Source: Gentiana macrophylla
Taxonomy: Eukaryota; Streptophyta; Magnoliopsida; Gentianales; Gentianaceae
Reading direction: 5' to 3'
Assembly (NCBI GenBank): GCA_026214975.1
Contig: JAOBSW010000892.1
Coordinates: 1-64,000, forward strand
DNA: 64,000 nt
Each line of letters starts with the position of its first letter. Position 1 is the stretch's first letter. The position numbers and the translations under genes were made by a program. Below are positions 44,061-54,554 of this stretch, one piece after another. The notes below the pieces were generated by a model. The model was not told the DNA's origin, did no database searches, and saw nothing but the letters and a program-made list of their open reading frames with translations.

Positions 44061-45600
44061 GGTTGGTCTTGATCACTCGGTTGTAACCAACTACAACTGG
44101 ATCTTCATATTGTTCCTTCACGATCTCATCACCTATGTCTGATCTTGCAACCAACGGTACGACATACTTTACTTCCACTTGTTGACTATATCCGGAAAGC
44201 TTATAAACTTCCTAATTGATCCACAACTTCTGGCACATTTGACTTCTATGAATCGCAGCTTCCATCACTGCAACAAAGGCTTGCACAAGAACTGCAAGGA
44301 TCCGACTGAAGGGTTTCTGAGACTTTTTGGGTAGGAGGAAATGCACATTTGCCATACTTTCTTTTTGACGGTCTAATCCAATCCTTGCGGTGAGGCTAAA
44401 GATAGCACAACACTTCTATAAAAAGTGCATTAGAGAGGAGTCTTCTAGACGGTGAATTCCTAGACGTTACTGTGATACAGATAGGGAGTTGATGTTGGAA
44501 GATATAAATTATCTTACAAAAGTTCTGCGGATGAAATCGGATTGGAAAACAACGGAAGCTGGTACGAGGTACATCAACACTAAAAGGGATGATTGTTGAG
44601 CTTAAGACTAATTGGCTTAGACTTGACCATTATTGGCTAGATTTTTTTTATAAGGGTTTACTTGGAAAGCCGGGAGAATTGAGAAGTGAAAAGTTGAGTA
44701 CCAGGGTGCTATGTCAACTTGGTAAGCCAAAGAAAAGCATAATGCACTTGAAACAAGGGAGGTTTCTTGGATTACAATCAAGACATGAGGACTCCGGGTT
44801 GAGGAAAGCTTGAAGTTGGTTAAAGATTGAAGGATGAGCGTTGTATCATAGTGAAAGACATAACCACCAAAGGAAAGCAAAAATATTATCTTGCAGATGG
44901 AATTCTTTTAAGAAAGTGGAATTCTGCAGGATACGGTGGTCTGCAAAGATACTCAGGCTGCTTGAAAGGAGGATATTGAGCTTTTACATAAGCCCTCGGA
45001 AAGTGGGGACGTTAAGGGAAACATAACATGTTGGACTTGGAAACGCTTAACACAAGAGGAAAAGAGTTTTACACTTGAGAACATTTGGAAAATGACCTTA
45101 ATCGTTAATGATTCGATAAACAAAATGGATGTTGGCAAACAAGGAGAATCCTCAGTTCACATGAATGTTGTAGAAGAATCATCCCACAACAGAAAACAAA
45201 GATAAAGTGCAAGGTCAAGCACCTGAAAGACTAAATAACTCATTGATCAAAAAGAGTGTAGGAATCTCAACATGAAGAAGTTACGGGGCCAAAACGAGTA
45301 CACCAAAAAGGGTCTCAGAATGGAATAAAACTTGTCAAGAAGTGTCCAAGTTTGCATTAGCCAAAGAGAGGTTATTTCAAGATTAAAAAGGGATATTTTT
45401 TTTTTCAAAGTATTGTAAAGGAATGTTAAAAGTTTTGAAAATGGGTCTGCGATAAGCGAGCTTTTGAGTGAAGGGGAATGGTCACTTAAGAAATGTCGGA
45501 TAAAGTTTGATTTCAAGGAATTAACTCAAAAATTCAAGAGCAGTTTAGAAGTCACTGAAAATCCGATTCAAGGAGTTCCATGTTGCACTACTCGAGATGA
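44061..45600. other. Unassigned repeat-like DNA
   Basis: Unassigned 1.5 kb. Short open frames on both strands have no motif I recognise, and no terminal repeats are visible. By position it may be further remnant of the chromodomain gypsy element or another decayed insertion. Confidence 0.4.
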
Positions 45601-45639
45601 ATAGTATAGTGTTGAAGAATAAGTGTGATTGCGTGTAAG

Positions 45640-47205
45640 TGGTTTTCACTAGCAAGAGGACTAGGTCAATCGTAGTGTAGCAAGGGCGAGTCAAGGTCGA
45701 TCCCACAGAGAGTATTATTTAATTACGTTAAACACAACCACAATTTATATGTCAACCCGAAGGGGTGGTCTTTGACCAACATAAAGGAACATTAAATAAA
45801 CGATATGCAAATAAACCAATAGTCTATCATGTATTAAAAAGGCATTAACCAAACTATTCACAGCTAATCTCCCCTTAATCCGTATTTGATTCGTATGTGT
45901 AATTAAGCTACGGGTGCAGTCTCCTAACCTTGTTTACTTCTATGGGACGGACAATAAACGTCTGTGTGCAGTTAACCTCCTTCGTTGGTTGTATTAACCC
46001 ACACGCAATAAGTTCTAGAAAGTGCCGGCTCAAGACCGAGAACCTCCATAAGCAGCTATCGTGGATTGACTAGAACGTTCCTTAGGGATTAATCCAGGCT
46101 ATAACACTTCACATTTTAAGGCCTTCGTGTTAATTTATGATGTACGAGAAGTAGATTGGCCAGATCTAACCTACCGTGAATTAAACCTGTCGATCAACGT
46201 AGGTGACGATGAACCACAAAATATGGGTTTACTAGGTATCTCGCAATTGCGATAAAGACCGTCGCAATTGCGAGAGAATGCAACTGTTAATTCTGCATTT
46301 TCATATTAACGAATTGAATAAATAAGGATTAAGGTTCGTTTAATTAATTCATAGTTGATTAGATGCAAGCATAATCTAGATCTATCATGAAAACAAGATC
46401 AAATCTAAGTTATGAAATTAAAAATCGGAGCAGGACATACCATGGTACAAATCACGCTCTCACCCCTAAATTTGCTTCCACATCGCCAATTAGATTGATC
46501 TGTGAAGAACATAAACCAAACACAATTCAATAATGAAAAACTCATGACTTATTTGAAAGAAAGTAAAATAAGAAAAGAAGACTTTAATCACCAAAAGACT
46601 ACATTGTATCAGTTGATGAATAAAAAAATAAGAATAATGATTGAATTGGTGATTACGAATGCGCAACACTGATGACTTTTCTTTAGGGTGTATAAACCGA
46701 CTTAAGGGAAAACCTAATCATTGGAGGACAAGAAAATGCGTTTACACAACTTCTAGAAGGCTCTATTTTGCGGCGGCCATGTTCTCAATTGCGAGGGCAA
46801 ATTCATACTTTCTATCTGCCAACATAACTTGGATGATTCTGGAAACCCCAGGCCCGTTTTCACAAGGCTTGCAATTGCGAGAGCGAGGCTCGCAATTGCC
46901 GGTGTAGACTTTGGAATTGCGAGAGCTAAAACTTTCATATATAAGTCTAAGCCCATTTCGTCCTGTAAGTATCCCAAAACAGCATTGTAATATCACCAAT
47001 CAGATTCTCAGGTCCAATCACTGGTCGAAACGCTTCAACCATTAGCTCCGTTCACTTCTTTATCAATTGATTATCATATTCAGCCCAAATGATGCTCCAA
47101 ACACTTGTCCCTCTATCAATAAAACCATAACACATAGTATCTTCTATTTCCGGTAAATAACACATAAAATACACGGTTAATACGCATAATACCAATTTAG
47201 TCACC
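45640..47205 (-). repeat. LTR fragment related to the level-2 gypsy LTR
   Basis: CACTAGCAAGAGGACTAGGT and AAGGTCGATCCCACAG near the start match the outer end of the level-2 LTRs, and ACGATGTACG-like words near 46135-46150 match their 239-bp segment. Similarity then drops, so this is a different family of the same lineage. The other boundary is cut by the SIRE-A insertion at 47211. It may be a solo LTR or the end of an element. It carries CTCGCAATTGCGAG-type modules. Confidence 0.65.
46235..46935. repeat. CTCGCAATTGCGAG-type palindromic modules
   Basis: TCTCGCAATTGCGATAAAG at 46240, GTCGCAATTGCGAGAG at 46262, TCAATTGCGAGGGC near 46785, TTGCAATTGCGAGAGCG at 46867, CTCGCAATTGCC at 46889, and GGAATTGCGAGAGC at 46912. 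The unit CTCGCAATTGCGAG is a perfect palindrome. Confidence 0.78.
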
Positions 47206-47210
47206 CCAGG

Positions 47211-48908
47211 TGTTGGTCCCTTGAAAAGGCTTTGTTTAAGTTTAGAGGGGGGGGGGGGTGAATAAACTTAACACTTAAAACTTGTGGAGTTAACAAACTC
47301 AAAGAACTTCGGTAGCCTGGCGATAACTCAAGAGTCCGCCGACACTCGATAGTCACGACTATTGACTTTACTGAATTTGTTGCAGCGGAATATGTTCAAA
47401 GTAAGCCTTATTACTTGTTGTTAAAAATGATACCAAGTATTAGATACTCAGTAGTGTATGTGTGTGATTCAGTTGCTAGTTCAGTAGATTGATGTGCTAA
47501 ATGTACTAAGTACAGAAAGAAAGTAGGCAATTTTTATAGTGGTTCCAGGTGGTGTAATCCTGTCAGTCCACTCTTCTCCTATGATGTTGGAGGTAATTCA
47601 CTAGAGATTCTTGAGATAGCAGTTACAATAATCCCTAAGTTGCTTGTCCTTCACCAATAACTATGGCTTCACAAACTAAACACTTGGAACAGGTAGGATT
47701 GCTGCTCCAAAGTCTTCCACTGGTCCTTGAAGGGTAGAATTTCCTCTTCACCAACTCCACCACAAACAACAATCCTTGACACCAAAAGATGCTTCACTGT
47801 CTTCAGTAGATTTATTATAAAAGAAAGCTTGAATCAAGTAAGTGATTCAGCTTTCAGCAGCTTGATCAGGATGATATGATCAGCAACTTGAGGTCTTCAA
47901 GTGTGTAAACTTGATGTAGCTTGATAGCAGATTACACTTGAAAAAGTTTACCGGATCAGTAGCTTTAAGTTCAGTAGGGTCAGCAGGGTGATTTCTTGAT
48001 AAGAGTCTGAAGCTCAAGATTATTTGTTGTTTTACTTTCAAAAATCATCATCTGTATCTGAATTTGGAGTCCTCTATTATAGGTAGAAATCCTTGTGACT
48101 TATGTTTGAAATTCAAACATAGGCGTTTCATATTTGTCCCACTTGACTTGCTTTCTCACATCGTTTCATAAATAATTGACATTGTCGATTTACTTTTGAC
48201 AGATTTCTGATCTGCCCACCTTTTGACTTGTATCCATTGGATAAAGCTCTGTTTCTTTCCATCGTCCCTTTAATCTTGGCCATTGATTTGTTTGATAAAA
48301 TCAGAGGTTGTTATCTGTCCTTATCCTTGTATTCTTCCAATGTAACCTTTGAATAGTTCGAGATATATATCAGCAGGTTCCTGTGGGTATCAGTCTGTTG
48401 AAATACATTTCAGTCAGCTGATCCAAATTTGCTGTGTTTATAAAAACACTTCAGCTGACTTCTCTTGTATCTAACTTTTTGTTATTAAGTTAGATTACAC
48501 CGTTTTGAATATAACTAATTTCCAATCACCATTTAACTTGTGGAACTTAGACCTTGTACACAAGGTATATGCAATCGATTTAGGTCATCACAGACTTCTA
48601 CAAATTCGATTCCATATCATTGACTTTAAATACTAAGTTTGATCCCTTAGCCTTCAATAAGCGAGTTTGACCCCTCGGCCTTCGCCTTGATGAGGGTTCC
48701 TAAACTAGTCTCTCGACTCGTGTACCCTCTTGATCTAGACAAGTCTCATTGATTAAAGTCGGTGACCTTTACTGAGTGCTTGTTTGTTCAAACCTATACA
48801 AAGATCAAACTCTTATAAGCCTATACATTTAATCTAGACATCTTTTTGCCTTTGCTTTATAATAGCTAGTCTGGCACTCATCACCAAAACTTAAAAATAA
48901 GTCCAACA
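47211..48908 (-). repeat. 3' LTR of SIRE-A
   Basis: 1,698 bp, TGTTGGACTTATTTTTAAG ... GGGACCAACA on the minus strand, matching 54555-56258. A TATA-like CTATAATAGAGG lies at about 48071-48082 on the minus strand. A run of G (47247-47260) near the outer end is length-variable between copies. Confidence 0.88.
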
Positions 48909-48930
48909 ATTTCCCTATTTTTGGTGATGA
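48909..48930 (-). other. Polypurine tract of SIRE-A
   Basis: Minus strand CACCAAAAATAGGGAAAT leads into the LTR start TGTTGG. The same tract in SIRE-B (56259-56276) reads CACCAAAAAGGGGGAAAT. Confidence 0.8.
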
Positions 48931-49071
48931 TGCCAATACCCTCCTTACAGCAAAGCAAAAAGAGTAAAAACAAAAACAGAACAAATTCAGTTATTTCTCA
49001 TTATAATCATATTTGTTCAAAAAGTATTACAGTCTAGATTCAGCAAAAATAAGGCAGATAAGTATGCTGAT

Positions 49072-52000
49072 CTAGTTTCTTCTTTCTCTTTCTTGCCTCT
49101 CCTTCTCTTGCTGCTCATGATATTCCCTTATTTCTCTAACCATTTGTCTTATCCATTCATTTTCTATAAGGTAAAAATCAATATGGGGATTCACTTCTTT
49201 CCACCATTTCCATGCTTCAGGTAGAGTAAGGTTGATCTGATGAACTCTGAAGCCTAAACGCATGTATAATTCCTTGAATTCATTCATTGAATCTTTACCT
49301 GATGTAGTAGGTAGACTCCTTCCACCTCTACCACCTCTTCCACTGCTGTGTGAAGATCTCAAGGCTCTAACTCTTGCTTCCCAAAACTTAAGCCCCAAAA
49401 AGGAATTGAGTCCCTCATGAAAGCCCTTGTCATGGTAAGGTCTTCTCTTGTTATAGTTGAGTTTCTTGTACTCCTTGAAAAGATCATCAGTCAGTGGAAG
49501 TCTGCCAGGTGCAGGTTCTCTAAATGCATTGGTGTCAGCTTCCCATCTTTTCTGTGTAAATATCCAAGCAGCCTCTTTTGCTACTGCTGTTTGGCTCTCT
49601 TCCCCCTTATTGACATCATCAACAAAACGGGACAACATGCCATGAACACTTTCTTGTGTGATCACTAAGTTGCTCAGTTAACCCTCCATAATCTCTGTTC
49701 TAGTGTCAACTGCAGTGATCCTTCCTTGCAATGTCTGCTCCAGTAGATTGATCCTCTATGTAAGCTTAGGATCCAATCCAGCAGGGTAAAGTGTTCCAGC
49801 AGATTTAGCCTCAGCAGGCTTGGGTGCATCAGCAAGTTTGTTAAGTTTTTGGTGTATGGATGTAATCTGATCTTTTAGGAACTTATCCTTCAGTGTATTG
49901 CCCTGTTTAATTCCCTTTACATCCATGGCAAGATCAGCAAGAGCATACTGAGTGGAGGTAATATTGGAAGCAACAATCTCAGTGGTTCTCCTTCTATTTT
50001 CCACTAGATTCATCAAATCTTCAAACCTCTGCTCTTGCCTGTCAAGTTTAGTCCTTAATTTTGTAATGTCATTTCTGACAGCCCTCAACTCATCCAACAC
50101 CTGTGCTGGTACCCCACCAGCCATTCCTCCAGCCATATGTCCAGCAGACTTATCAGCAGGTTCTTCCATATTGTACTGTGCCCTCTGTCTGCTGACAACC
50201 ATGGCCCAACTCATGTCCTTTCCAACAGGGTTAGGACCTTGGAATTCCTCTAGAATTGGATCTAGGGCAAGTTCTTCCAAGATTGGTACAAATGCCTGTT
50301 GTGGTTCATCTTCAATCTGTTCCTCCTCAGGCATTTGAAACTCCTCATCACTGAAGTCATAGTCCAACAGCTGCTCATCCTCATCAATAACAGCAGTCTG
50401 CTGACCATCATTCCCTTCAGTCACCTTTACTCCAATAGGCTCCACTACAGCAGCCTGTTCTCCAACAACTACAGGGATTTCCTCCAAACCCGTTGATAGT
50501 TCCAACCTTTGTCCAGGTGATATTTGGTCCTCAGCAACCTGTACCACCAGTTCCGACCTTTGTTCAGGTGCTGTTTGAATCTCAGCAGCCTAAACCTCCT
50601 GTCCAATCACTGTCTGTTCCTCAGTGATTAGGACACTCTCTTCTACACAAATGAGAGGAAAAGTTGCCATGTTTTCCTCTAGAATCCCTCCTGCATCAGC
50701 AATCTTCTGTAGATCCTCAGCAGATTTAGTGATAGTGCCCTGAGTGTCAATCCAATCTTGATATTGAACTGAATCTTCTGAACTAACATCAGGCTCACTA
50801 TATTAAATAACATTTTCTTCATCCAGATCTATAGTTTGCTGGCCTTCAGCAGACTCACCAGCATCAGCAGATTGATCTGCTGCATCATCTGTTGATCTTT
50901 GACCAGTGGCTTCATCAGTTGTCCCTTTTGCCACTCCACTGGTCTCCACAGGGAAATTGGGGGAATCACCATCAGAATCAGATGATGAAGAGTCATCACT
51001 GCCAGGTGTGTACTTTGGATCCTTGAACATTAGTTTGGCACTATTCTTCCCTTCATCCAACAGATCCATTAGCCTAGTTTGCAGCAAGGTTGTATCTTCT
51101 AATTCCAATAGGCTGTGCACACCCAGCTAATCAAATGCCCATTCTTCAAATCCACTCATTGGATCAGCAGCTGGTTTTTGTTTCTTGTAGAATCCAAACA
51201 TCCATTGAAAATATCTTTGCACTCTTTTGAAGTTGGGATCTACCTTATCATTCTTAGATCTCTGCTCCCTCATTTCATATGGCATTGAGGGCTTCTTTGG
51301 AAGAGGTTGCTCAACTTGTTGTCCCCCAAATGTTTCAAAAAGATGAGTAAGAGTATCTATTACAGATACGAACAGGTCGGTAAGTTTTTCCTGATGTACA
51401 TTTGTACCTACCACCTCCATCTGCTCAACACTTACTTCCCACTGACTTACATGCTCATCAGCAGGGTTAGCAGCTGACAACTCTTCCTCCTGAACTATTG
51501 CAGAATTTGCTAGGTCTTGTATTGTTATTTCAACATCCACAGCAGGTGTAGACTCAGTAGTCTGCTGTGGTTGTTCAGTAACCTCAGTAGGTTGCTCAAC
51601 AACAACCTTTCCACTCACAGTAGGCAAAACAGTCTTTAAAGGTTCAGCCTCAATAGCATTTTGCTCTTCTTCTTCTTCCCTTTGTTCTTCAAGAATCCGC
51701 AATTGTTTTCCTTTTCCATGCTTCTTCCTTGTAACAATCTCCTTCATTCTCTTAAAAGGTTGTTCAGCTTCAACCTCAGTAGCTTTTCTCTTTCTACTAT
51801 CTGCTTTCTGTTGTTCTCTCAAAATATCAGCAGTAGACTTCTTCTTTGTGACAGCAGGGTTAGTAACCTCAATTTCAACTGGACCCTCAGTAGACTCAGC
51901 AGTCTGTTTCCTTGTTTTCTTAGGCTTTAACATTTCTGTGATTTTTCTTGGGTCAACAGCCTTTCTCTTCTCAACAGTCTTCTTAGGTGCAGCAGACTTA

Positions 52001-52824
52001 GCCACTTGGTTAACTTGCTCGCCACCAGCATCATAGTCTCCACAATTATTATCACTTCATGTAGCCTCATCATCTACATCTTCATCATCATCTAATCCAG
52101 GAATAGGAGTAGCAACTTCTGGCTTGTATCTGGATTTGTTAATCTTCTCTGATGCAACATCAAGTATTTGAAAATGATTCAACAAGGTCTGAATCAGTAG
52201 ACCTAGGGGCTTGGTTTTGGACTTCCTTACACCATCTCTATCTTCAGTAAATACCTTCTTCATGTAATGTATAAAGAATCCAGCCCAATCAAACTTCATA
52301 CTTCTACAGATGATGATCAGTAGGTCTATTTTAGGTCCAGACAGTGTGTCTAGACTCCCAATGAATCCCAAAATGGTTTTGGCAATTAATTTGCTCAGTA
52401 GATTATACTCATATCCAATATGCTTCACATTAATGCCTAGTGATGAAGGTATCTTCTCATTCGTCTTTATTGCATCCACAAACTTTATCCTTGGCAGATT
52501 CCTTGCTTCTGGATTGGTAGGAGAACCATTTCCAGGTCCAAAATGAAAAATTTCTCTCAGTAGGTCTGAAGAGATTTCAACCTCTCTACCATTAACCGTT
52601 GAAGTGATGGCCTCTCTTCCTTCATGTAAAACTATGTTCTTCTAGAATTCCAACACGTTGACATAAAAGATCCTTTCTAGCCTTCTGTTGATAACATTTT
52701 CCAACCCAGCAATCCTTCTGATTCTTCTTCCGATGTTAATAGCTAACTCTGTAGAGTGACAATCAGTAACATATCCTCTCACACTTTGACTAGTTCCAAT
52801 ATGAACTTCATCATTGTTCGCCAT
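49072..52824 (-). pseudogene. SIRE-A accessory ORF (about 1,250 codons, in-frame stops only)
   Basis: One continuous minus-strand frame from ATG at 52824 to the stop at 49072, broken only by about seven in-frame stops (near 52642, 52057, 51127, 50803, 50590, 49756, 49678) and no frameshift. Residues about 1-240: conserved globular part (SVRGYVTDC, RIFYVNVLEF, MKFDWAGFFIHYMKKVF) resembling the 'plant transposon protein' domain, then an acidic DDDEDVDDE stretch. About 275-300: basic PKKTVEKRKAVDPRK and KPKKTRKQ, likely nuclear localisation signals. Middle: long acidic, Gln/Glu/Thr-rich, probably disordered. About 890-960: coiled coil (VRNDITKLRTKLDRQEQRFE). C-terminal 200: conserved part with GRGGRGGR box and LPEAWKWWKEVNPHIDFYLIENEWI. 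SIRE elements are known for an env-like ORF here; I see no signal peptide or membrane segment, so envelope function is doubtful. Confidence 0.8.
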
Positions 52825-52929
52825 TATAAATGAGAAAGATGAAGAAGAAAGCTTTCAAATCTATGTTCACACAAGGTATTTGCAGAGAAAATCAATCTGA
52901 GTGTTGTGATGATCATTTGTGTATAGGTC

Positions 52930-52940
52930 TATATATATAA
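52930..52940 (-). promoter_or_regulatory. Internal TATA box before SIRE-A accessory ORF
   Basis: Minus strand TTATATATATA lies about 110 bp upstream of the ATG at 52824. SIRE-B has TATAAAAT at 60525-60532, about 120 bp upstream of its ATG. Confidence 0.55.
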
Positions 52941-53017
52941 CAGAGAGTAGTGGTTGGAAACTGTCAGAGCACATACTGTAGCATTAACCACGATTAAATT
53001 TGAATAAATGAGATCTT

Positions 53018-53027
53018 GACACGTGGC
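53018..53027 (-). promoter_or_regulatory. ABRE/G-box upstream of SIRE-A accessory ORF
   Basis: Minus strand GCCACGTGTC, a perfect ABA-responsive element/G-box, about 200 bp upstream of the accessory ORF start and about 80 bp upstream of the TATA-like box. It is conserved at 60610-60619 in SIRE-B. Confidence 0.6.
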
Positions 53028-53287
53028 CTATAACTTATCCATAAAGAATGGTAACCATTCGATCATGTAACTGTGGTTATAAAGATAGAATAAATATCCT
53101 GCTATTTTGCTTTTTGACTTTTGTTAAAGTTTGACTGTAACGTATGCCTTAGCAGCCTTTTGCCATCAGTAGACTTGGCTCAGTAGTCTGCTGAAAAAGA
53201 TGTCTCAACAGCCTGCTGATAGAGTTACTCTGCTGATCTTCAATTCTTCTAGTTTTGTCCAACTGATAATACAAGATGTAGTTTAAT

Positions 53288-53455
53288 ACCAATGACTGAT
53301 CTGTCAAGTGAGCTCACCCAGCATGACAAAGACCAATCCCCTTGGCAACTTTATTTGCTCAATTGTCCAAACATGAGTACATGGAATTGTTGATACCAAT
53401 GACTAATCTGCTAAGTGAGCTCACCCAACATAGCAAAAACTAATCCCCTTGGTGA
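53288..53455 (-). repeat. 107-bp tandem repeat downstream of SIRE-A pol
   Basis: ACCAATGACTGATCTG, AAGTGAGCTCACCCA and AATCCCCTTGG at 53288-53345 recur at 53395-53452. The same pair exists in SIRE-B (60878 and 60987), so the duplication predates both copies. Confidence 0.85.
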
Positions 53456-53484
53456 ATTCCAGTACCTTGTTGAACATAGGTGTA

Positions 53485-54549
53485 TCAGTCAACTTTAATT
53501 ATTCCAAGTTCAGTCCTTAACTTAGCAAATCTTTCACTATCCAATGGTTTAGTGAAAATGTAAGCAAGTTGATCTTCAGTAGGGATGTAAAGAACCACCA
53601 CATATTTCTTTTCAACATGATCTCTTATGAAATGATGTCTCACATCAATATGCTTGGATCTTGAGTGCAAACAGGATTTTTTGTGATTGCAATTGCACTT
53701 GTGTTGTCACACATTATAGGAATTTCTCTTTCTTCAATTCCATAATCCCTTAATTATTGTCTTAGCCGGAGTATTTGTGCACAGCAGTTTCCAGCTGCAA
53801 TGTATTCAGCTTCAGTAGTGGAAGTTGATATTGAATTCTGTTTCTTGCTCAACCAGGAAACTAGTCTATTTCCCATCAACTGACAAGTTCATGTGGTGCT
53901 TTTTCTATCAATCTTATGTATAAAGTCTGATCAACATCTTTGCCTTCTTTGTCTTCATCCAATCTTATGTTTGTACTCATAGGAGTTGATACTTTGGTGC
54001 TGTTTTCCATACCAAACTTCTTCAGCAGCTCCTTGGTGTACTTGGTTTTATGAATGAAGATTCCATCTTTCATTTGTTTGACTTGCAAACCCAAAAAGTA
54101 GTTCATTTCTCCCATCATACTCATTTGGAATTTACTTTTCATTAGATTAGCAAACTTCTCACATAACAATTCATTTTCAGAACCAAAAATTATGTAATCA
54201 ACATAAATCTATACCAGCAGGGTGCTGTCTCCTTCATTGATTCTGAAAAGAGTCTTGTCAATGGTACCTTTGGTAAAACCACTGTTCACCATGAATTGAG
54301 ATAGGGTCTCATACCATTCTCTTGGTGCTTGTTTCAAACCATAAAGTGCTTTATTGAGTATGTACACTTTATCTTCTTGATCTTTAACTTCAAAACCAGG
54401 AGGTTGCTGAACATAGACCTCCTCTTCCAGAATGCCATTCAAAAATGCACTCTTGACATCCATGATATACTTTGGTTTTTTAAGCAAATAGCCAAGAATA
54501 ATTAATTGTTCCAAAGTTTAGAACATGGGCATATGTGAATCAAAATCTA
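53485..54549 (-). pseudogene. SIRE-A reverse transcriptase and RNase H, truncated
   Basis: RT is read from about 54470: [50 protein letters not shown]. The catalytic motif reads YVDYIIFG (about 54208-54185), so the second catalytic Asp is Tyr, and a stop stands three codons before it. MNYFLGLQVKQMKDGIF and a TKYTKELLKKF stretch follow. The RT-RNase H connection and RNase H start (about 240 nt retained in SIRE-B) are deleted after TLYIRLI. RNase H resumes with the SISTSTTEAEYIAA signature near 53840-53800, and the end is HSRSKHIDVRHHFIRDHVEK to RTELGIIKVD with stop at 53485. Cut at 54550 by SIRE-B. Confidence 0.88.
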
Positions 54550-54554
54550 TTAAC

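Larger units (their letters stand above)
47211..54550 (-). mobile_element. SIRE-A: SIRE/Maximus-type copia element, 3' part
   Basis: On the minus strand: end of RT and RNase H (54514-53485), spacer, giant accessory ORF (52824-49072), polypurine tract, 3' LTR (48908-47211). The element is cut inside RT at 54550 by SIRE-B; the rest (gag, protease, integrase, 5' LTR) must lie beyond the window. An extra ORF downstream of pol and a GGGGGAAATTGTTGGA-type polypurine/LTR junction are known features of the SIRE/Maximus clade. It was itself inserted into the gypsy LTR fragment at its left, with CCAGG (47206-47210) as the expected but unverifiable duplication. Confidence 0.88.

Noticed and set aside
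44580..45030. Possible plus-strand gypsy or LINE coding fragments
   Set aside because: A few open frames of 60-75 codons, but no polymerase, integrase or gag motif could be read, so I left the region unassigned.
49072..52824. Accessory ORF as a host gene or an envelope gene
   Set aside because: It lies between pol and the 3' LTR of a SIRE element and occurs again in a second SIRE copy, so it is not a host gene. No signal peptide or membrane segment is visible, so I did not call it env.
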